44,984 nucleotides of DNA from an uncultured Pelagibacteraceae bacterium. Lineage in GTDB: Bacteria; Pseudomonadota; Alphaproteobacteria; Pelagibacterales; Pelagibacteraceae. The number at the start of each line of letters is the position of its first letter. Position 1 is the stretch's first letter. The stretch lies in the NCBI GenBank assembly GCA_902620265.1, contig CACNHI010000003.1, positions 1 through 44,984 of the forward strand, read 5' to 3'. A program made the position numbers and the translations under genes. Shown one piece after another: positions 24,732-35,430 of this stretch. The notes below the pieces were generated by a model. That model had not been told where the DNA came from. It ran no database searches and saw only the letters and a program-made list of their open reading frames with translations.

Positions 24732-24846
24732 TATAATTTTGAAATGTGGTTTGTTAGAATTAGACTACATAAATTTGTTAGATTAACTTTTCATCCACCA
24801 TGAAGAGGATAGGCAAAAAAAAAGGGCAGTAAAAACCGCCCTTTTT
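24732..24846 (+). ncRNA. Candidate ~100-nt small RNA between psiE and groEL
   Basis: In the largest gap of the window, a perfect -10 TATAAT (24732-24737) points rightward at a GC-rich hairpin with a short U tract (24824-24845). A transcript from about 24744 would be near 100 nt and contain TTTGTTAGA twice (24750-24758 and 24774-24782) and a possible GTGG/CCAC closing pair. There is no good -35, and no open frame of note. Tentative. Confidence 0.25.
24815..24845 (-). terminator. Rho-independent terminator of groESL
   Basis: On the minus strand GGGCGGU-UUUU-ACUGCCC forms a 7-bp stem with one G-U pair (24841-24824), followed by nine T (24823-24815). It lies about 30 bases after the groEL stop. 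Read in the plus direction the hairpin also has a five-T tail, so it may stop transcription from psiE as well. Confidence 0.9.
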
Positions 24847-24872
24847 GAATTTTTTTTGGAAATAACTAGGGA

Positions 24873-26543
<1,671 letters not shown>

Positions 26544-26837
26544 TTATTTTCCTGTTGAAATACCCATAATGTCTGACTCTTTCATTATGCTGTATTCTTT
26601 TCCATCAATTTTAACTTCTGTACCAGACCATTTACCGAAAAGAACTTTATCTCCAACTTTAACATCCATTGGGATTATTTTTCCGTCTTCAGTTTTTGCT
26701 CCTCCGCCTACAGCAACAACTTTACCTTCTTGCGGTTTTTCCTGAGCCGTATCTGGTATGATTATTCCACCCGCAGTTTTTTCACTGCCATCTAGAACTT
26801 CAATAAGCACTCTATCGTGCAAAGGTTTAAATTTCAT
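26544..26837 (-). CDS. groS: Co-chaperonin GroES (10 kDa)
   Basis: The 97-residue lid of the GroEL folding chamber. [17 protein letters not shown] is the conserved N-terminus; the mobile loop [22 protein letters not shown] and [30 protein letters not shown] follow. ATG at 26837 is chosen over one at 26864 because GGAG lies seven bases upstream and family members begin at this point. The promoter region upstream has a CTTGAAA element but no CIRCE inverted repeat. Confidence 0.97.
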   Translation of the reverse strand: MKFKPLHDRVLIEVLDGSEKTAGGIIIPDTAQEKPQEGKVVAVGGGAKTEDGKIIPMDVKVGDKVLFGKWSGTEVKIDGKEYSIMKESDIMGISTGK

Positions 26838-26861
26838 AAAAACTCCTATAAATATGTGGAT

Positions 26862-26891
26862 CATATAAAGATGCTTGGCTATTATTTCAAG
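26862..26891 (-). promoter_or_regulatory. groESL promoter candidate
   Basis: Minus strand CTTGAAA (26891-26885) followed after 17 bases by TATATG (26867-26862). The -35 fits both sigma-32 and sigma-70, while the -10 is sigma-70-like rather than CCCCAT. Predicted leader is about 20 bases. No HrcA/CIRCE site is visible. Confidence 0.5.
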
Positions 26892-26958
26892 ATATCATCA
26901 AGAAATTTAAACCCTAAAAAACCAAGAAATATTGATTTTTTTAAGCTATATCTCCTAA

Positions 26959-27774
26959 ATGCCAAAAAATTTAGATGATTTAGGGTTGAAGACAGTAGCG
27001 AACAGCTACGATGTATTTTTTATTGATATTTGGGGAGTGCTTCATAACGGAATAAGTCTTCATCAAAATTCTGTTAATGTTTTAAACGAATTAGAAAATT
27101 TAAATAAGAAATATATTTTGCTCACTAATGCACCAAGACCAAATAGTACAGTAATTGAATTCTTAAAAAAGATGGGATTAGATGAAAATAAATGTAGCAA
27201 AGTTTATACATCTGGGGAATCTGCACTGAAACATTTAGAAAAAAATTATAAAGAAAAGAAATTTTATCATATTGGACCCTCAAGAGATTTTGATCTTTTT
27301 AAACTGTTTGAAAAAAATAAAATTGATAATTTAGAACAATCCAATTTTATATTATGCACAGGACTTTTCGAAGAATATGAAGAAGACTTAAAATATTATA
27401 AAGAAATATTTAAAAATGTAGTTGATAAAATAATGATATGTACAAATCCTGATTTAATTGTAGATAGAGGCAATGTTACAGAGTATTGTGCAGGCTCGGT
27501 AGCAAAAATATTCGAGGATCTCGGAGGAAAGGTTGAATATTTTGGAAAACCTTATCCACCAGTATATCGACAAGCTGCAGACATAAAAAACAAAAAAATA
27601 TTGTGTATCGGAGATAATCTTAATACGGATATCAAAGGAGCTAATATTCAAAATTTCGACTCTATGCTAATATCGTCGGGTATACATAAAAAAGAAATAG
27701 ATAAAAATATTGAAAAAGTTCAATTAAAATACAATGTAAAGATAGATTATTATCAATCACACTTAAAATGGTAA
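26959..27774 (+). CDS. HAD class IIA hydrolase
   Basis: A 271-residue sugar-phosphatase-like HAD protein. Motif I is FFIDIWGVLHNG (nucleophile Asp in DIWGV), motif II LLTNAPRPN, a class IIA cap lies between, and motif III/IV is GKPYPPVYRQA with CIGDNLNTDIKGANIQNF. The LHNG form is that of the alphaproteobacterial HAD-IIA group found beside ribF. It overlaps ribF by 7 bases and could dephosphorylate a sugar or nucleotide intermediate, perhaps of riboflavin synthesis; that link is inference from context only. Confidence 0.88.
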   Translation: MPKNLDDLGLKTVANSYDVFFIDIWGVLHNGISLHQNSVNVLNELENLNKKYILLTNAPRPNSTVIEFLKKMGLDENKCSKVYTSGESALKHLEKNYKEKKFYHIGPSRDFDLFKLFEKNKIDNLEQSNFILCTGLFEEYEEDLKYYKEIFKNVVDKIMICTNPDLIVDRGNVTEYCAGSVAKIFEDLGGKVEYFGKPYPPVYRQAADIKNKKILCIGDNLNTDIKGANIQNFDSMLISSGIHKKEIDKNIEKVQLKYNVKIDYYQSHLKW

Positions 27775-28700
27775 ATAAAATAAAATATTACAAAAACTTT
27801 GACGTACAAAAGAAACACAAAAACTCAATTATATTAATTGGAAATTTTGATGGTGTCCATTTAGGACATCAAAAATTATTTAAAAAAGCGTTGATATTAA
27901 AAAAAAGAAAAAAATATAAAATTGGGGTAGTGACATTTGATCCAATCCCTAAAATGTTTTTTTTTAAAAAAATTAAAAATTATAGAATATCTAACTTTGA
28001 TCAAAAGTTGGATATTTTAAAAAGATTTAAGGTTGATTTTGTTATTAACAAAAAATTTGACTTAAAATTTTCAAAGATAAAATGTAATCAATTTATTGAA
28101 AAATTCCTTTACAAAAAATTATCTGCAAAATTAATTTTTGTAAGTAATAATTTTAGATTTGGAAATAAGCGTGAGGGAGATGTAAAATTATTAAAATTTT
28201 TTGAAAAAAAATTTAATTATAGAATAATAAATCCATCACCTTTAAAAAAAAAGAAAAAGATTATATCTTCAACGTCTATAAGGAAACTTTTAGAGAAAGG
28301 ACAAATCTCTACTGCCAATAAATACTTAGATAGAAATTGGTCAATTCAGGGAATTGTACAATACGGAAGAAGATTAGGTAAAACTATTGGGTTCCCAACT
28401 TGCAACATTGACATTGGCAATTATGTGATAGCTAAACCAGGAGTTTATGCAGTTAAAATCTTAATTAATAAGACAAAAAAAAAACTGAGTGGTATTGCAA
28501 ACTTGGGTTATAGACCTACATTTAACCAAAATAAAATTCTTCTTGAGGTAAATATTTTTAATTTTAAAAAAAATCTTTATAATAAAAAGCTAACTGTTGA
28601 GTTTTTGAAGTTTATAAGAGGTGAAAAAAAATTTAATGGTATAGATGAATTAAAAAAACAGATAAAAAAAGATGTAAAAATGGCTAAAAAATTAAAATGA
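27768..28700 (+). CDS. ribF: Bifunctional riboflavin kinase / FAD synthetase
   Basis: Makes FMN and then FAD from riboflavin. The 310-residue protein has an N-terminal nucleotidyltransferase domain with LIGNFDGVHLGHQKLF (residues 22-37) and ISSTSIRKLLEKGQ, and a C-terminal kinase domain beginning near 190 with GRRLGKTIGFPTCNI, KPGVYAV and GIANLGYRPTF. Both domains look complete. Extremely Lys-rich for the family, which fits the base composition. It is coupled to ileS by a four-base ATGA overlap. Confidence 0.96.
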   Translation: MVNKIKYYKNFDVQKKHKNSIILIGNFDGVHLGHQKLFKKALILKKRKKYKIGVVTFDPIPKMFFFKKIKNYRISNFDQKLDILKRFKVDFVINKKFDLKFSKIKCNQFIEKFLYKKLSAKLIFVSNNFRFGNKREGDVKLLKFFEKKFNYRIINPSPLKKKKKIISSTSIRKLLEKGQISTANKYLDRNWSIQGIVQYGRRLGKTIGFPTCNIDIGNYVIAKPGVYAVKILINKTKKKLSGIANLGYRPTFNQNKILLEVNIFNFKKNLYNKKLTVEFLKFIRGEKKFNGIDELKKQIKKDVKMAKKLK

Positions 28701-31435
28701 GCAAAGATCAAATAAACCTTCCAAAAACAGCTTTTTCTATGAAAGCAAATCTACCTTTGAAAGAACCTAAGATCGTTGAACATTGGAATAAAATCGATCT
28801 TTACAATTTATTAAGAGAAAATAATAAAGGCAAAGAAAAGTTTGTTCTTCACGATGGGCCTCCTTATGCAAATGGTAATATTCATATGGGAACAGCTTTT
28901 AACAAAATTCTTAAAGATATAATTACAAAATTTCATCAAATGGATGGTAAAGACTCCGTATATGTTCCAGGGTGGGATTGTCATGGTTTGCCGATTGAAT
29001 GGAAAATAGAGGAACAATATAAAAAAAATAAAAAAAATAAAAATGATGTGCCAGTCGTTGAATTTAGAAAAGAATGCAGAGAGTTTGCTAATAAATGGAT
29101 CAAAGTTCATAAAGAGCAATTTAAAAGGCTTGGAGTTGTTGGAGATTGGGAAAATTACTATTCTACAATGAGTTATGATGCTGAGGCTCAAATAGTAAGA
29201 GAACTAGGTAAATTTTTAAAAGAAGGTAGTTTATATAGAGGCTACAAGCCAGTTTTGTGGTCCACTGTAGAGAAAACTGCTCTAGCTGATGCAGAGGTTG
29301 AATATATGGATCATACATCAGATACAATTTATGTTTCGTTTCATATTCAAAAATCAAAATTAGAAAATCTTTTAGGCGCTGAAGTAATTATCTGGACAAC
29401 CACACCATGGACGATACCCGCAAATAAAGCTTTAGCTTACAACAAATCTTTGAAATATGTCGTAATACAAGTCAGTGACAAAGGTGATTTTAACAATAGA
29501 AAAATTATAGTTGCAAAAGATCTTTTAAAAAGTGTCGTTGAGGATTGTAAAATTAACGACTACAAAATTATAAGTGAAATAAAAGGATCCGATTTTAATG
29601 GAGTAGTTTGCTCCCATCCATTCAAGAACTTAGGTTACAATTATGATATACCAATGCTTGAGGCAAGGTTTGTTACGACAGAACAAGGCTCAGGAATAGT
29701 ACATTGCGCTCCAAGCCATGGTCCAGATGATTTTAATTTATGTTTAAATAATAATATTAAAGCTGTCGAAACAGTTGATGATGATGGAAAGTATACAAAA
29801 CATGTTTTAAATTTTGAAGGTATTCATATTTTTAAAGCAAACCCCATTGTTATTGAGAAGCTTAAAAATGAAAAAAATTTATTAGCAAATGGAAAACTAA
29901 ACCACTCATATCCTCATTCGTGGAGATCTAAAGCTCCGTTAGTTCATAGAGCTACACCTCAATGGTTTATTTCTATGGAAAGCCATAAATTAAGAGATAA
30001 AGCTTTAAAAGCTATTGATGATACAGAATTTTATCCTGCAAAAGGTAAAGAAAGATTGAGATCAATGATCGAAACAAGACCAGATTGGTGTGTTTCTAGA
30101 CAAAGAGTTTGGGGCGTGCCATTGCCTATATTTATTTCTAAATCAGATGGTAAAGTTTTAGTAGATGAAGATGTTTTTGAAAATATTGCGTCTATCTACG
30201 AAAAAGAAGGGTCAGATTGTTGGTTTTCAGATGACCCTCAAAAGTTTTTAGGAGATAAATATAAAGCTGAAAATTTTGTTAAACTAAAAGATATTGTTGA
30301 GGTTTGGTTTGATAGTGGATCCACACATTCATTTGTTCTAGAAAAAAGAGGAGATTTAAAGTGGCCTGCATCTATGTACCTAGAAGGATCTGATCAACAT
30401 AGAGGATGGTTTCACTCCTCATTATTAGAATCTTGCGGAACAAGAGGTAGAGCTCCATTTGAAAGTATTTTATCTCACGGATTTGTGATGGATGGTAAGG
30501 GTTTGAAAATGTCAAAGTCTTTAGGGAACCAGATCTTTCCTGAGGATATTTTAAAAAAATATGGAGCAGATATTCTTAGGGTTTGGGTGACTGCATCCGA
30601 TTACTCTGAAGATTTGAGAATAGACTACTCAATTTTAGAGCAACATGCTGAAGCATATAGAAAGATAAGAAATACATTTAGATACTTAATGGGAAATATA
30701 AATGATAATTATTCAGAGCATGAATATGCTAATATTGATATTAGCAAACTACCAGAACTCGAAAAATTAATGTTACACAAGTTGTATATTTTGAATGAAA
30801 AATTTAAAGCAAATTTTAGAGAATATAATTTTCATGTTTTGTACAAAGAATTATTAAACTTCTGCACTGTAGATCTTTCTTCATTTTATTTTGATATTAG
30901 AAAAGATACTTTATATTGCGATAAAAAAAATTCAGACAAGAGACAAAGTTGTATTTTAATATTAAATACGATATTGGACGCCTTGCTAAAATGGTTTGCA
31001 CCAATTCTATCTTTTACTACAGAGGAAATTTTTAGTCTTTTAAACAAAGATGAAAAAAACAGTATTCATTTAAAAAAGTTTCCAGAATTTCCAAAATCTT
31101 GGAAAAATGAGGAACTTAATAACAATTGGGAAAAAATAAATAAAATAAGAGATGTTGCAAATATTAGCATTGAAGAAAAAAGAGCAGCCAAAACAATAGG
31201 ATCTAGCTTAGAAACTGCAATAGATATCAGATTGAGCAAGGAGCTTTATGATCTTGCAAAAAAATATGATTTTTCAGAAATATGTATAACTTCACTTGCA
31301 AATACTATTTTAGATGAAAATATAAAAAATCAAATTGAAGTAAAAACTTCAAAAGCAAACGGAAAAAAATGTTCTATTTGTTGGAAAATTAGAGAAACAG
31401 AGTGTGAAAGACACCCAACATGCAGTTTGAAATGA
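28697..31435 (+). CDS. ileS: Isoleucyl-tRNA synthetase
   Basis: Charges tRNA-Ile. The 912-residue class I enzyme has the HIGH region HDGPPYANGNIHMG, the editing domain with VIWTTTPWTIPANKAL, the EGSDQHRGWFHSSLLES block, KMSKS as GKGLKMSKSLGN, and a C-terminal zinc site (KCSICW ... CERHPTC). Length is near that of bacterial IleS. It is embedded in the common alphaproteobacterial ribF-ileS-lspA order and its stop overlaps the likely lspA start as ATGA. Confidence 0.98.
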   Translation: MSKDQINLPKTAFSMKANLPLKEPKIVEHWNKIDLYNLLRENNKGKEKFVLHDGPPYANGNIHMGTAFNKILKDIITKFHQMDGKDSVYVPGWDCHGLPIEWKIEEQYKKNKKNKNDVPVVEFRKECREFANKWIKVHKEQFKRLGVVGDWENYYSTMSYDAEAQIVRELGKFLKEGSLYRGYKPVLWSTVEKTALADAEVEYMDHTSDTIYVSFHIQKSKLENLLGAEVIIWTTTPWTIPANKALAYNKSLKYVVIQVSDKGDFNNRKIIVAKDLLKSVVEDCKINDYKIISEIKGSDFNGVVCSHPFKNLGYNYDIPMLEARFVTTEQGSGIVHCAPSHGPDDFNLCLNNNIKAVETVDDDGKYTKHVLNFEGIHIFKANPIVIEKLKNEKNLLANGKLNHSYPHSWRSKAPLVHRATPQWFISMESHKLRDKALKAIDDTEFYPAKGKERLRSMIETRPDWCVSRQRVWGVPLPIFISKSDGKVLVDEDVFENIASIYEKEGSDCWFSDDPQKFLGDKYKAENFVKLKDIVEVWFDSGSTHSFVLEKRGDLKWPASMYLEGSDQHRGWFHSSLLESCGTRGRAPFESILSHGFVMDGKGLKMSKSLGNQIFPEDILKKYGADILRVWVTASDYSEDLRIDYSILEQHAEAYRKIRNTFRYLMGNINDNYSEHEYANIDISKLPELEKLMLHKLYILNEKFKANFREYNFHVLYKELLNFCTVDLSSFYFDIRKDTLYCDKKNSDKRQSCILILNTILDALLKWFAPILSFTTEEIFSLLNKDEKNSIHLKKFPEFPKSWKNEELNNNWEKINKIRDVANISIEEKRAAKTIGSSLETAIDIRLSKELYDLAKKYDFSEICITSLANTILDENIKNQIEVKTSKANGKKCSICWKIRETECERHPTCSLK

Positions 31436-31929
31436 CAAAATTTTTAAACAAAAAAATTTCTTTTTATTTTTTAATTACATTATTAATTTTTACACTGGAT
31501 AGAATTTCAAAGATTTATATTATAAATATTGCTGATACTTATGGCGAAGTAGATATTTATCTAAATCAATTTATAAATATTATTTTAGTTTGGAATACAG
31601 GAATAGGTTTTGGATTATTGTCATTTGAAAAACAATTTATTTATAATTTGATTACATTAATAATCGTATTAGTTAATTTTGTGATTTTATACCTTGGTGT
31701 AAAGTCAAGTAATTTTAAAGGACTTATATTTTTTGTTATTTTGGGTGGATCACTTGGCAACCTATTCGATAGACTTTATTATTCTGCAGTTCCTGATTTT
31801 ATAGATTTAAATTATAATGATTTTCATTGGTTTATTTTCAATGTTGCTGATATATTTATTTCATTTGGAATTTTATGCCTTATTTTTGTTGAATTATTTT
31901 ATAATAAAAAAGAAAAAATAAATGAATAA
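31432..31929 (+). CDS. lspA: Lipoprotein signal peptidase (SPase II)
   Basis: Cleaves lipoprotein signal peptides after lipid attachment. The 165-residue protein has four helices, VWNTGIGFGLLS, LGGSLGNLFDRLYYSAVPDFIDL (first catalytic Asp region) and FNVADIFISFG (second catalytic Asp). ATG at 31432 is preferred because it forms an ATGA overlap with the ileS stop; an ATG at 31420 in frame would add four residues. The next gene is itself a lipoprotein and overlaps by 8 bases. Confidence 0.95.
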   Translation: MTKFLNKKISFYFLITLLIFTLDRISKIYIINIADTYGEVDIYLNQFINIILVWNTGIGFGLLSFEKQFIYNLITLIIVLVNFVILYLGVKSSNFKGLIFFVILGGSLGNLFDRLYYSAVPDFIDLNYNDFHWFIFNVADIFISFGILCLIFVELFYNKKEKINE

Positions 31930-32239
31930 TAAATTTTCAATTTTAATTTTAACTTTAATTATTTTAAGCTCTTGCCAAACTTTGCAAGATGGTCTGGCGG
32001 GAAAAAAAAATAAGAACAGCGACGAATTTTTAATCGAGAAAAAAAATCCTCTTGAAATTCCACCAGAATTTGGTGAGCTGCCAGAGCCAAATAAAATAAA
32101 AGTAGAGGAAGAAGATCAAGCTGAAAAATTAGATAAAGATTTAGAAAAATTACTTAAAAATAATGATATTAGTAATGATCCTCAAAGTATCGATAAGTCA
32201 GCTGAGGAGTTTGTTCTTAAACAAATTAAAAACAATTAA
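31922..32239 (+). CDS. DUF3035-like (BamF-type) lipoprotein
   Basis: A 105-residue protein with signal peptide MNNKFSILILTLIILSSC (lipobox LSSC). The mature region SDEFLIEKKNPLEIPPEFGELPEPN matches the DUF3035 pattern PDEF...PL..PP.F.LP.P. DUF3035 lipoproteins are alphaproteobacterial, and an extra BAM-complex lipoprotein (BamF) has been described in that class; equating this protein with BamF is an inference. The rest is acidic and probably disordered. It is linked to lspA and pgi by overlaps (8 bases; TAATG). Confidence 0.75.
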   Translation: MNNKFSILILTLIILSSCQTLQDGLAGKKNKNSDEFLIEKKNPLEIPPEFGELPEPNKIKVEEEDQAEKLDKDLEKLLKNNDISNDPQSIDKSAEEFVLKQIKNN

Positions 32240-33399
32240 TGTTAACAAAAAATATCTGTCTTAAAGAATTTGGTATAAAAAAAAATAAGAAACAAATTAA
32301 ATATAGATTACTAAAAGCTTTAAATTTTTACAAAAATCATAAGCTTATAAAAAGTTTTTCAAATGAATATTCTTATGATTTTTCACAGCAACAAATTAAA
32401 AAATTTAAAAAGTTTAATAGTTACAATTTAGTTGGAATGGGAGGTTCATCCTTAGGAACAAAAGCTATTTACAATTTTCTAAAGCCTAAAGTAAAAAAAA
32501 AATTTACTTTTATAGATAACCTAAATTCGAGGAAAGATCATCAGTCAAATGAAAAGAGATTAAATATAATTATTTCAAAGTCGGGAAATACCCTAGAAAC
32601 AATATCGAACTACTCTGCAATAAAGAATCAAAGAAATAATATATTCATATGTGAAAATTCTAACAATTATGTAAGGACTCTTGCAAGTAAACTTAATTGT
32701 CAAATAATTAATCATAAAAATTATATAGGAGGCAGATATTCAGTACTTTCTGAGGTCGGAATGTTGCCAGCAATTTTTATGGGCTTAAAACCTGAAAAAT
32801 TTAAAAATTTCAATAATCTTATTAAGAATAAAAATTTTATTAATTCATTATTAGACAGTGTAGTATCTACAATATATTTTTTAAGTAAAAAAAAATACAA
32901 TTCCGTCATTTTGAATTATGATGAACTTTCCCATGATCTTTTTGCCTGGTACCAACAGTTAGTTGCCGAAAGTTTAGGAAAAAATTCTAAAGGTATTTTA
33001 CCCATGATTTCAAGCATGCCAAAAGATAATCATAGTTTAATGCAATTATACTTAGACGGTCCTAAAAATTGTTTTTTTACTTTTTTTGATGTTAATGATC
33101 ATAGCGGTCAAAAAATAAAAAACTCACAATTATTAAATTCTTTTAATTATTTAAAAAATAAGAATTTATATCAAATTAAATCAGCTCAAAAAAAAGCTAC
33201 GGAAAATGTTTTTAGAACAAAGAAAATCCCTTTTCGAAGTTTCAAAGTTTTACAGCGTTCGGAAGAGGCTTTGGGGGAGTTGTTTACTTTTTTTATGCTA
33301 GAAACTATTCTTTTAGGAGATGCAATGAAAGTAAATCCTTTTGATCAGCCTGCTGTAGAATTAATAAAAACGGAGACAAAAAAAATTCTTACAAATTAA
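32239..33399 (+). CDS. pgi: Glucose-6-phosphate isomerase, short form
   Basis: Interconverts glucose-6-phosphate and fructose-6-phosphate. At 386 residues it is well below the 540-550 of enterobacterial Pgi. Nevertheless both family signatures are present: YIGGRYSVLSEVG and NPFDQPAVELIKTE, plus the sugar-phosphate loop VGMGGSSLGTKAI, SKSGNTLETISN and NHSLMQLYLDGP. The start overlaps the lipoprotein stop by one base (TAATG) and the stop shares TTAA with rsmD. A ten-A run lies at 32503-32512. Confidence 0.92.
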   Translation: MLTKNICLKEFGIKKNKKQIKYRLLKALNFYKNHKLIKSFSNEYSYDFSQQQIKKFKKFNSYNLVGMGGSSLGTKAIYNFLKPKVKKKFTFIDNLNSRKDHQSNEKRLNIIISKSGNTLETISNYSAIKNQRNNIFICENSNNYVRTLASKLNCQIINHKNYIGGRYSVLSEVGMLPAIFMGLKPEKFKNFNNLIKNKNFINSLLDSVVSTIYFLSKKKYNSVILNYDELSHDLFAWYQQLVAESLGKNSKGILPMISSMPKDNHSLMQLYLDGPKNCFFTFFDVNDHSGQKIKNSQLLNSFNYLKNKNLYQIKSAQKKATENVFRTKKIPFRSFKVLQRSEEALGELFTFFMLETILLGDAMKVNPFDQPAVELIKTETKKILTN

Positions 33400-33956
33400 A
33401 GTTTTCCAAAAAATATTCTTGATAATCCATAAGTTCTATCTAAAATAATTTTATAATTAATTGGAAATTCATCTTTTGTTTTTTTATTTCTGTGAATTAT
33501 TAGCAAACCATTATGTTTTAAGATTTTTTTTTCAAAAATTAAACCTAATAATTCGTTTATCTTATCCTCTTTATAAGGAGGATCCATAAAAATTATATCA
33601 AACTTAATTTTATGATTAATATTACTTATGAAGTTAAAAACTGTTTCATTAAATATTTCCATTTGATTGTTACAATTTAATGAGTTTAAGTTCTTTTTTA
33701 AAATTTTATACGCAGGTAAATAGTTTTCACAAAAAATAACTTTCGATGCCCCTCTTGATAAGCATTCAAGTCCAAAAGAACCTGATCCTGAATATAGATC
33801 TAGTATCAATGAATTTGAGATTTCATTTTGAAATAAATTTGAATGTTTTAAGATATTAAATATAGACTCTTTAACCATATCTCTTAATGGTCTGGTATTT
33901 TTATCAGTTGGTAAAAGAATTGTTTTATTCTTAAATTTTCCAGAAATTATTCTCAT
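33396..33956 (-). CDS. rsmD: 16S rRNA (guanine-966-N2)-methyltransferase
   Basis: A 186-residue SAM-dependent methyltransferase for ribosome maturation. MRIISGKFKNKTILLP and TRPLRDMVKESIFNIL are the RsmD N-terminus, LILDLYSGSGSFGLECLSRGA is the SAM-binding motif I, and IIFMDPPYKED is the catalytic DPPY motif. Two bases separate it from purD upstream on the same strand; the stop is shared as TTAA with convergent pgi. Confidence 0.95.
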   Translation of the reverse strand: MRIISGKFKNKTILLPTDKNTRPLRDMVKESIFNILKHSNLFQNEISNSLILDLYSGSGSFGLECLSRGASKVIFCENYLPAYKILKKNLNSLNCNNQMEIFNETVFNFISNINHKIKFDIIFMDPPYKEDKINELLGLIFEKKILKHNGLLIIHRNKKTKDEFPINYKIILDRTYGLSRIFFGKL

Positions 33957-33958
33957 AT

Positions 33959-35218
33959 TTAAGTAACCTTGTAAGCAATATCTTTTCTAAAAAAACCACC
34001 TTTCCAATCTAGATCATTCAAAATTTTTATAGCTTTATCTTTAGAATTTTTAAAATTTTCAGTAGTCACTATGATATTTAATACTCTCCCACCAATTGCT
34101 AAATATTTATCGTCTTTAATTGCAGTTCCTGCATGAAATATGTATTCATCTCTATCAATTTTGAGATTTTTTAAACCATTAATTATTATATTTTTTTTGT
34201 AACTCTCTGGGTATCCATTTGAACATAAAACTATACATACACTTTTTTTATTCTTCCACTTTATGTCTATATCTTGTAATTTTTTATTACAACAAGCTAA
34301 GATTATTTCTGCCAAATCAGTATCTAAAATTGGTAAGATGGTTTGACACTCAGGATCACCCATTCTTACATTAAATTCTATCAGATAAGGTTCATTTTTG
34401 ACTATCATCAAGCCTATATAAAGAAACCCAGAATAATTGCTACCAAGTTCTTTAATGCCATTTAATGTTGGTTGAATTATTTTTTCATTAATTTTTTTAT
34501 CTAAATCATTTGTGTAGAGTCTTGAAGGCGAGTATGCACCCATACCCCCAGTGTTTTTGCCGGTGTCATTCTCACCAACTCTCTTATGATCTTGTGCTGT
34601 TTGAAAAAATTTATGCGTTTCTCCATCAGAAATAATAAAATAACTCATTTCTTCTCCATTCAAAAACTCTTCTATTAAAACGCAATCAGCTTTTCCAAAA
34701 CGTCCACCAAAAATTTCTTTTACTGCTTTTTTTGCATCATCTAGATTTTTGCAAATATAAACACCCTTTCCAGCCGCTAGCCCGTCAGCTTTAACAACAA
34801 TCGGATATTGAATAGAGGATAAATAATTTAATGCCAATTCTTCCTCATTAAAAATCTCAAAATTAGATGTTGGTATTTTGTACTTTTTACAAAGTTTTTT
34901 AGTAAAAGTTTTTGATCCCTCTAATTGAGAACTAATCTTATCTGGACCGAATATTTTAATTTTTGTATTCTTAAAATACTCAACAATGCCATCTACAAGA
35001 GGTTTCTCTGGACCAACGATAACTAATTCAATTTTTTTTTGCTCGCAAGTTTTATGAATTTTTTCAAAATCTGTTATATCAAGATTTATGTTTTCAGCGA
35101 TTGTCTCTGTTCCAGCATTCCCAGGGAAACAGAATATTTTTTTTACTAATTTCGACTCTTTTAGTTTAAAACAAAGCGAATGTTCTCTTCCCCCACTTCC
35201 AATAATTCCAATGTTCAT
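33959..35218 (-). CDS. purD: Phosphoribosylamine-glycine ligase
   Basis: Second step of de novo purine synthesis. The 419-residue ATP-grasp enzyme starts MNIGIIGSGGREHSL at ATG 35218 (a TTG at 35233 is less likely). Visible motifs: FCFPGNAGTETIAEN, VVGPEKPLVDGIV, ATP-grasp VVKADGLAAGKGV, DHKRVGENDTGKNTGGMGAYSPS, and LIEFNVRMGDPECQTILP. Only 22 bases separate its start from the divergent DUF2093 gene. Confidence 0.97.
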   Translation of the reverse strand: MNIGIIGSGGREHSLCFKLKESKLVKKIFCFPGNAGTETIAENINLDITDFEKIHKTCEQKKIELVIVGPEKPLVDGIVEYFKNTKIKIFGPDKISSQLEGSKTFTKKLCKKYKIPTSNFEIFNEEELALNYLSSIQYPIVVKADGLAAGKGVYICKNLDDAKKAVKEIFGGRFGKADCVLIEEFLNGEEMSYFIISDGETHKFFQTAQDHKRVGENDTGKNTGGMGAYSPSRLYTNDLDKKINEKIIQPTLNGIKELGSNYSGFLYIGLMIVKNEPYLIEFNVRMGDPECQTILPILDTDLAEIILACCNKKLQDIDIKWKNKKSVCIVLCSNGYPESYKKNIIINGLKNLKIDRDEYIFHAGTAIKDDKYLAIGGRVLNIIVTTENFKNSKDKAIKILNDLDWKGGFFRKDIAYKVT

Positions 35219-35240
35219 ATATATTTTATACAACTAAATA

Positions 35241-35420
35241 ATGAAAAATAAATTAGCTAAATTAAAATATATGCCAAATAACTTTGAAATAATCGAAAAT
35301 GGCGATCACGTTATTTGTGCAGTTTCAGGAAAAGAGATAAAACTTGAAAAACTTAGCTACTGGAACGTTGAATTGCAAGAAGCTTATTATTCATACGTAG
35401 AAGCTTCAAAAAAAAGATAA
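35241..35420 (+). CDS. DUF2093 family mini-protein (59 aa)
   Basis: A 59-residue frame, MKNKLAKLKYMPNNFEIIEN followed by GDHVICAVSGKEIKLEKLSYWNVELQEAYYSYVEASKKR split here for length. VICAVSG, I.LE.LSYW and QEAY are the conserved DUF2093 core (family of 60-70 residues confined largely to alphaproteobacteria; function unknown). It lies beside the waaA-lpxK-lpxL cluster, where DUF2093 genes are typically found, but on the opposite strand. No Shine-Dalgarno; ten bases before the convergent acyltransferase stop. Confidence 0.88.
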   Translation: MKNKLAKLKYMPNNFEIIENGDHVICAVSGKEIKLEKLSYWNVELQEAYYSYVEASKKR

Positions 35421-35430
35421 AATCAATAGA

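Noticed and set aside
24685..24814. tRNA gene in the psiE-groEL gap
   Set aside because: No cloverleaf arms, TTCRA loop or CCA end; too AT-rich and only one weak pairing.
26838..26958. CIRCE (HrcA) operator upstream of groES
   Set aside because: No TTAGCACTC/GAGTGCTAA repeat or near match in the intergenic region.
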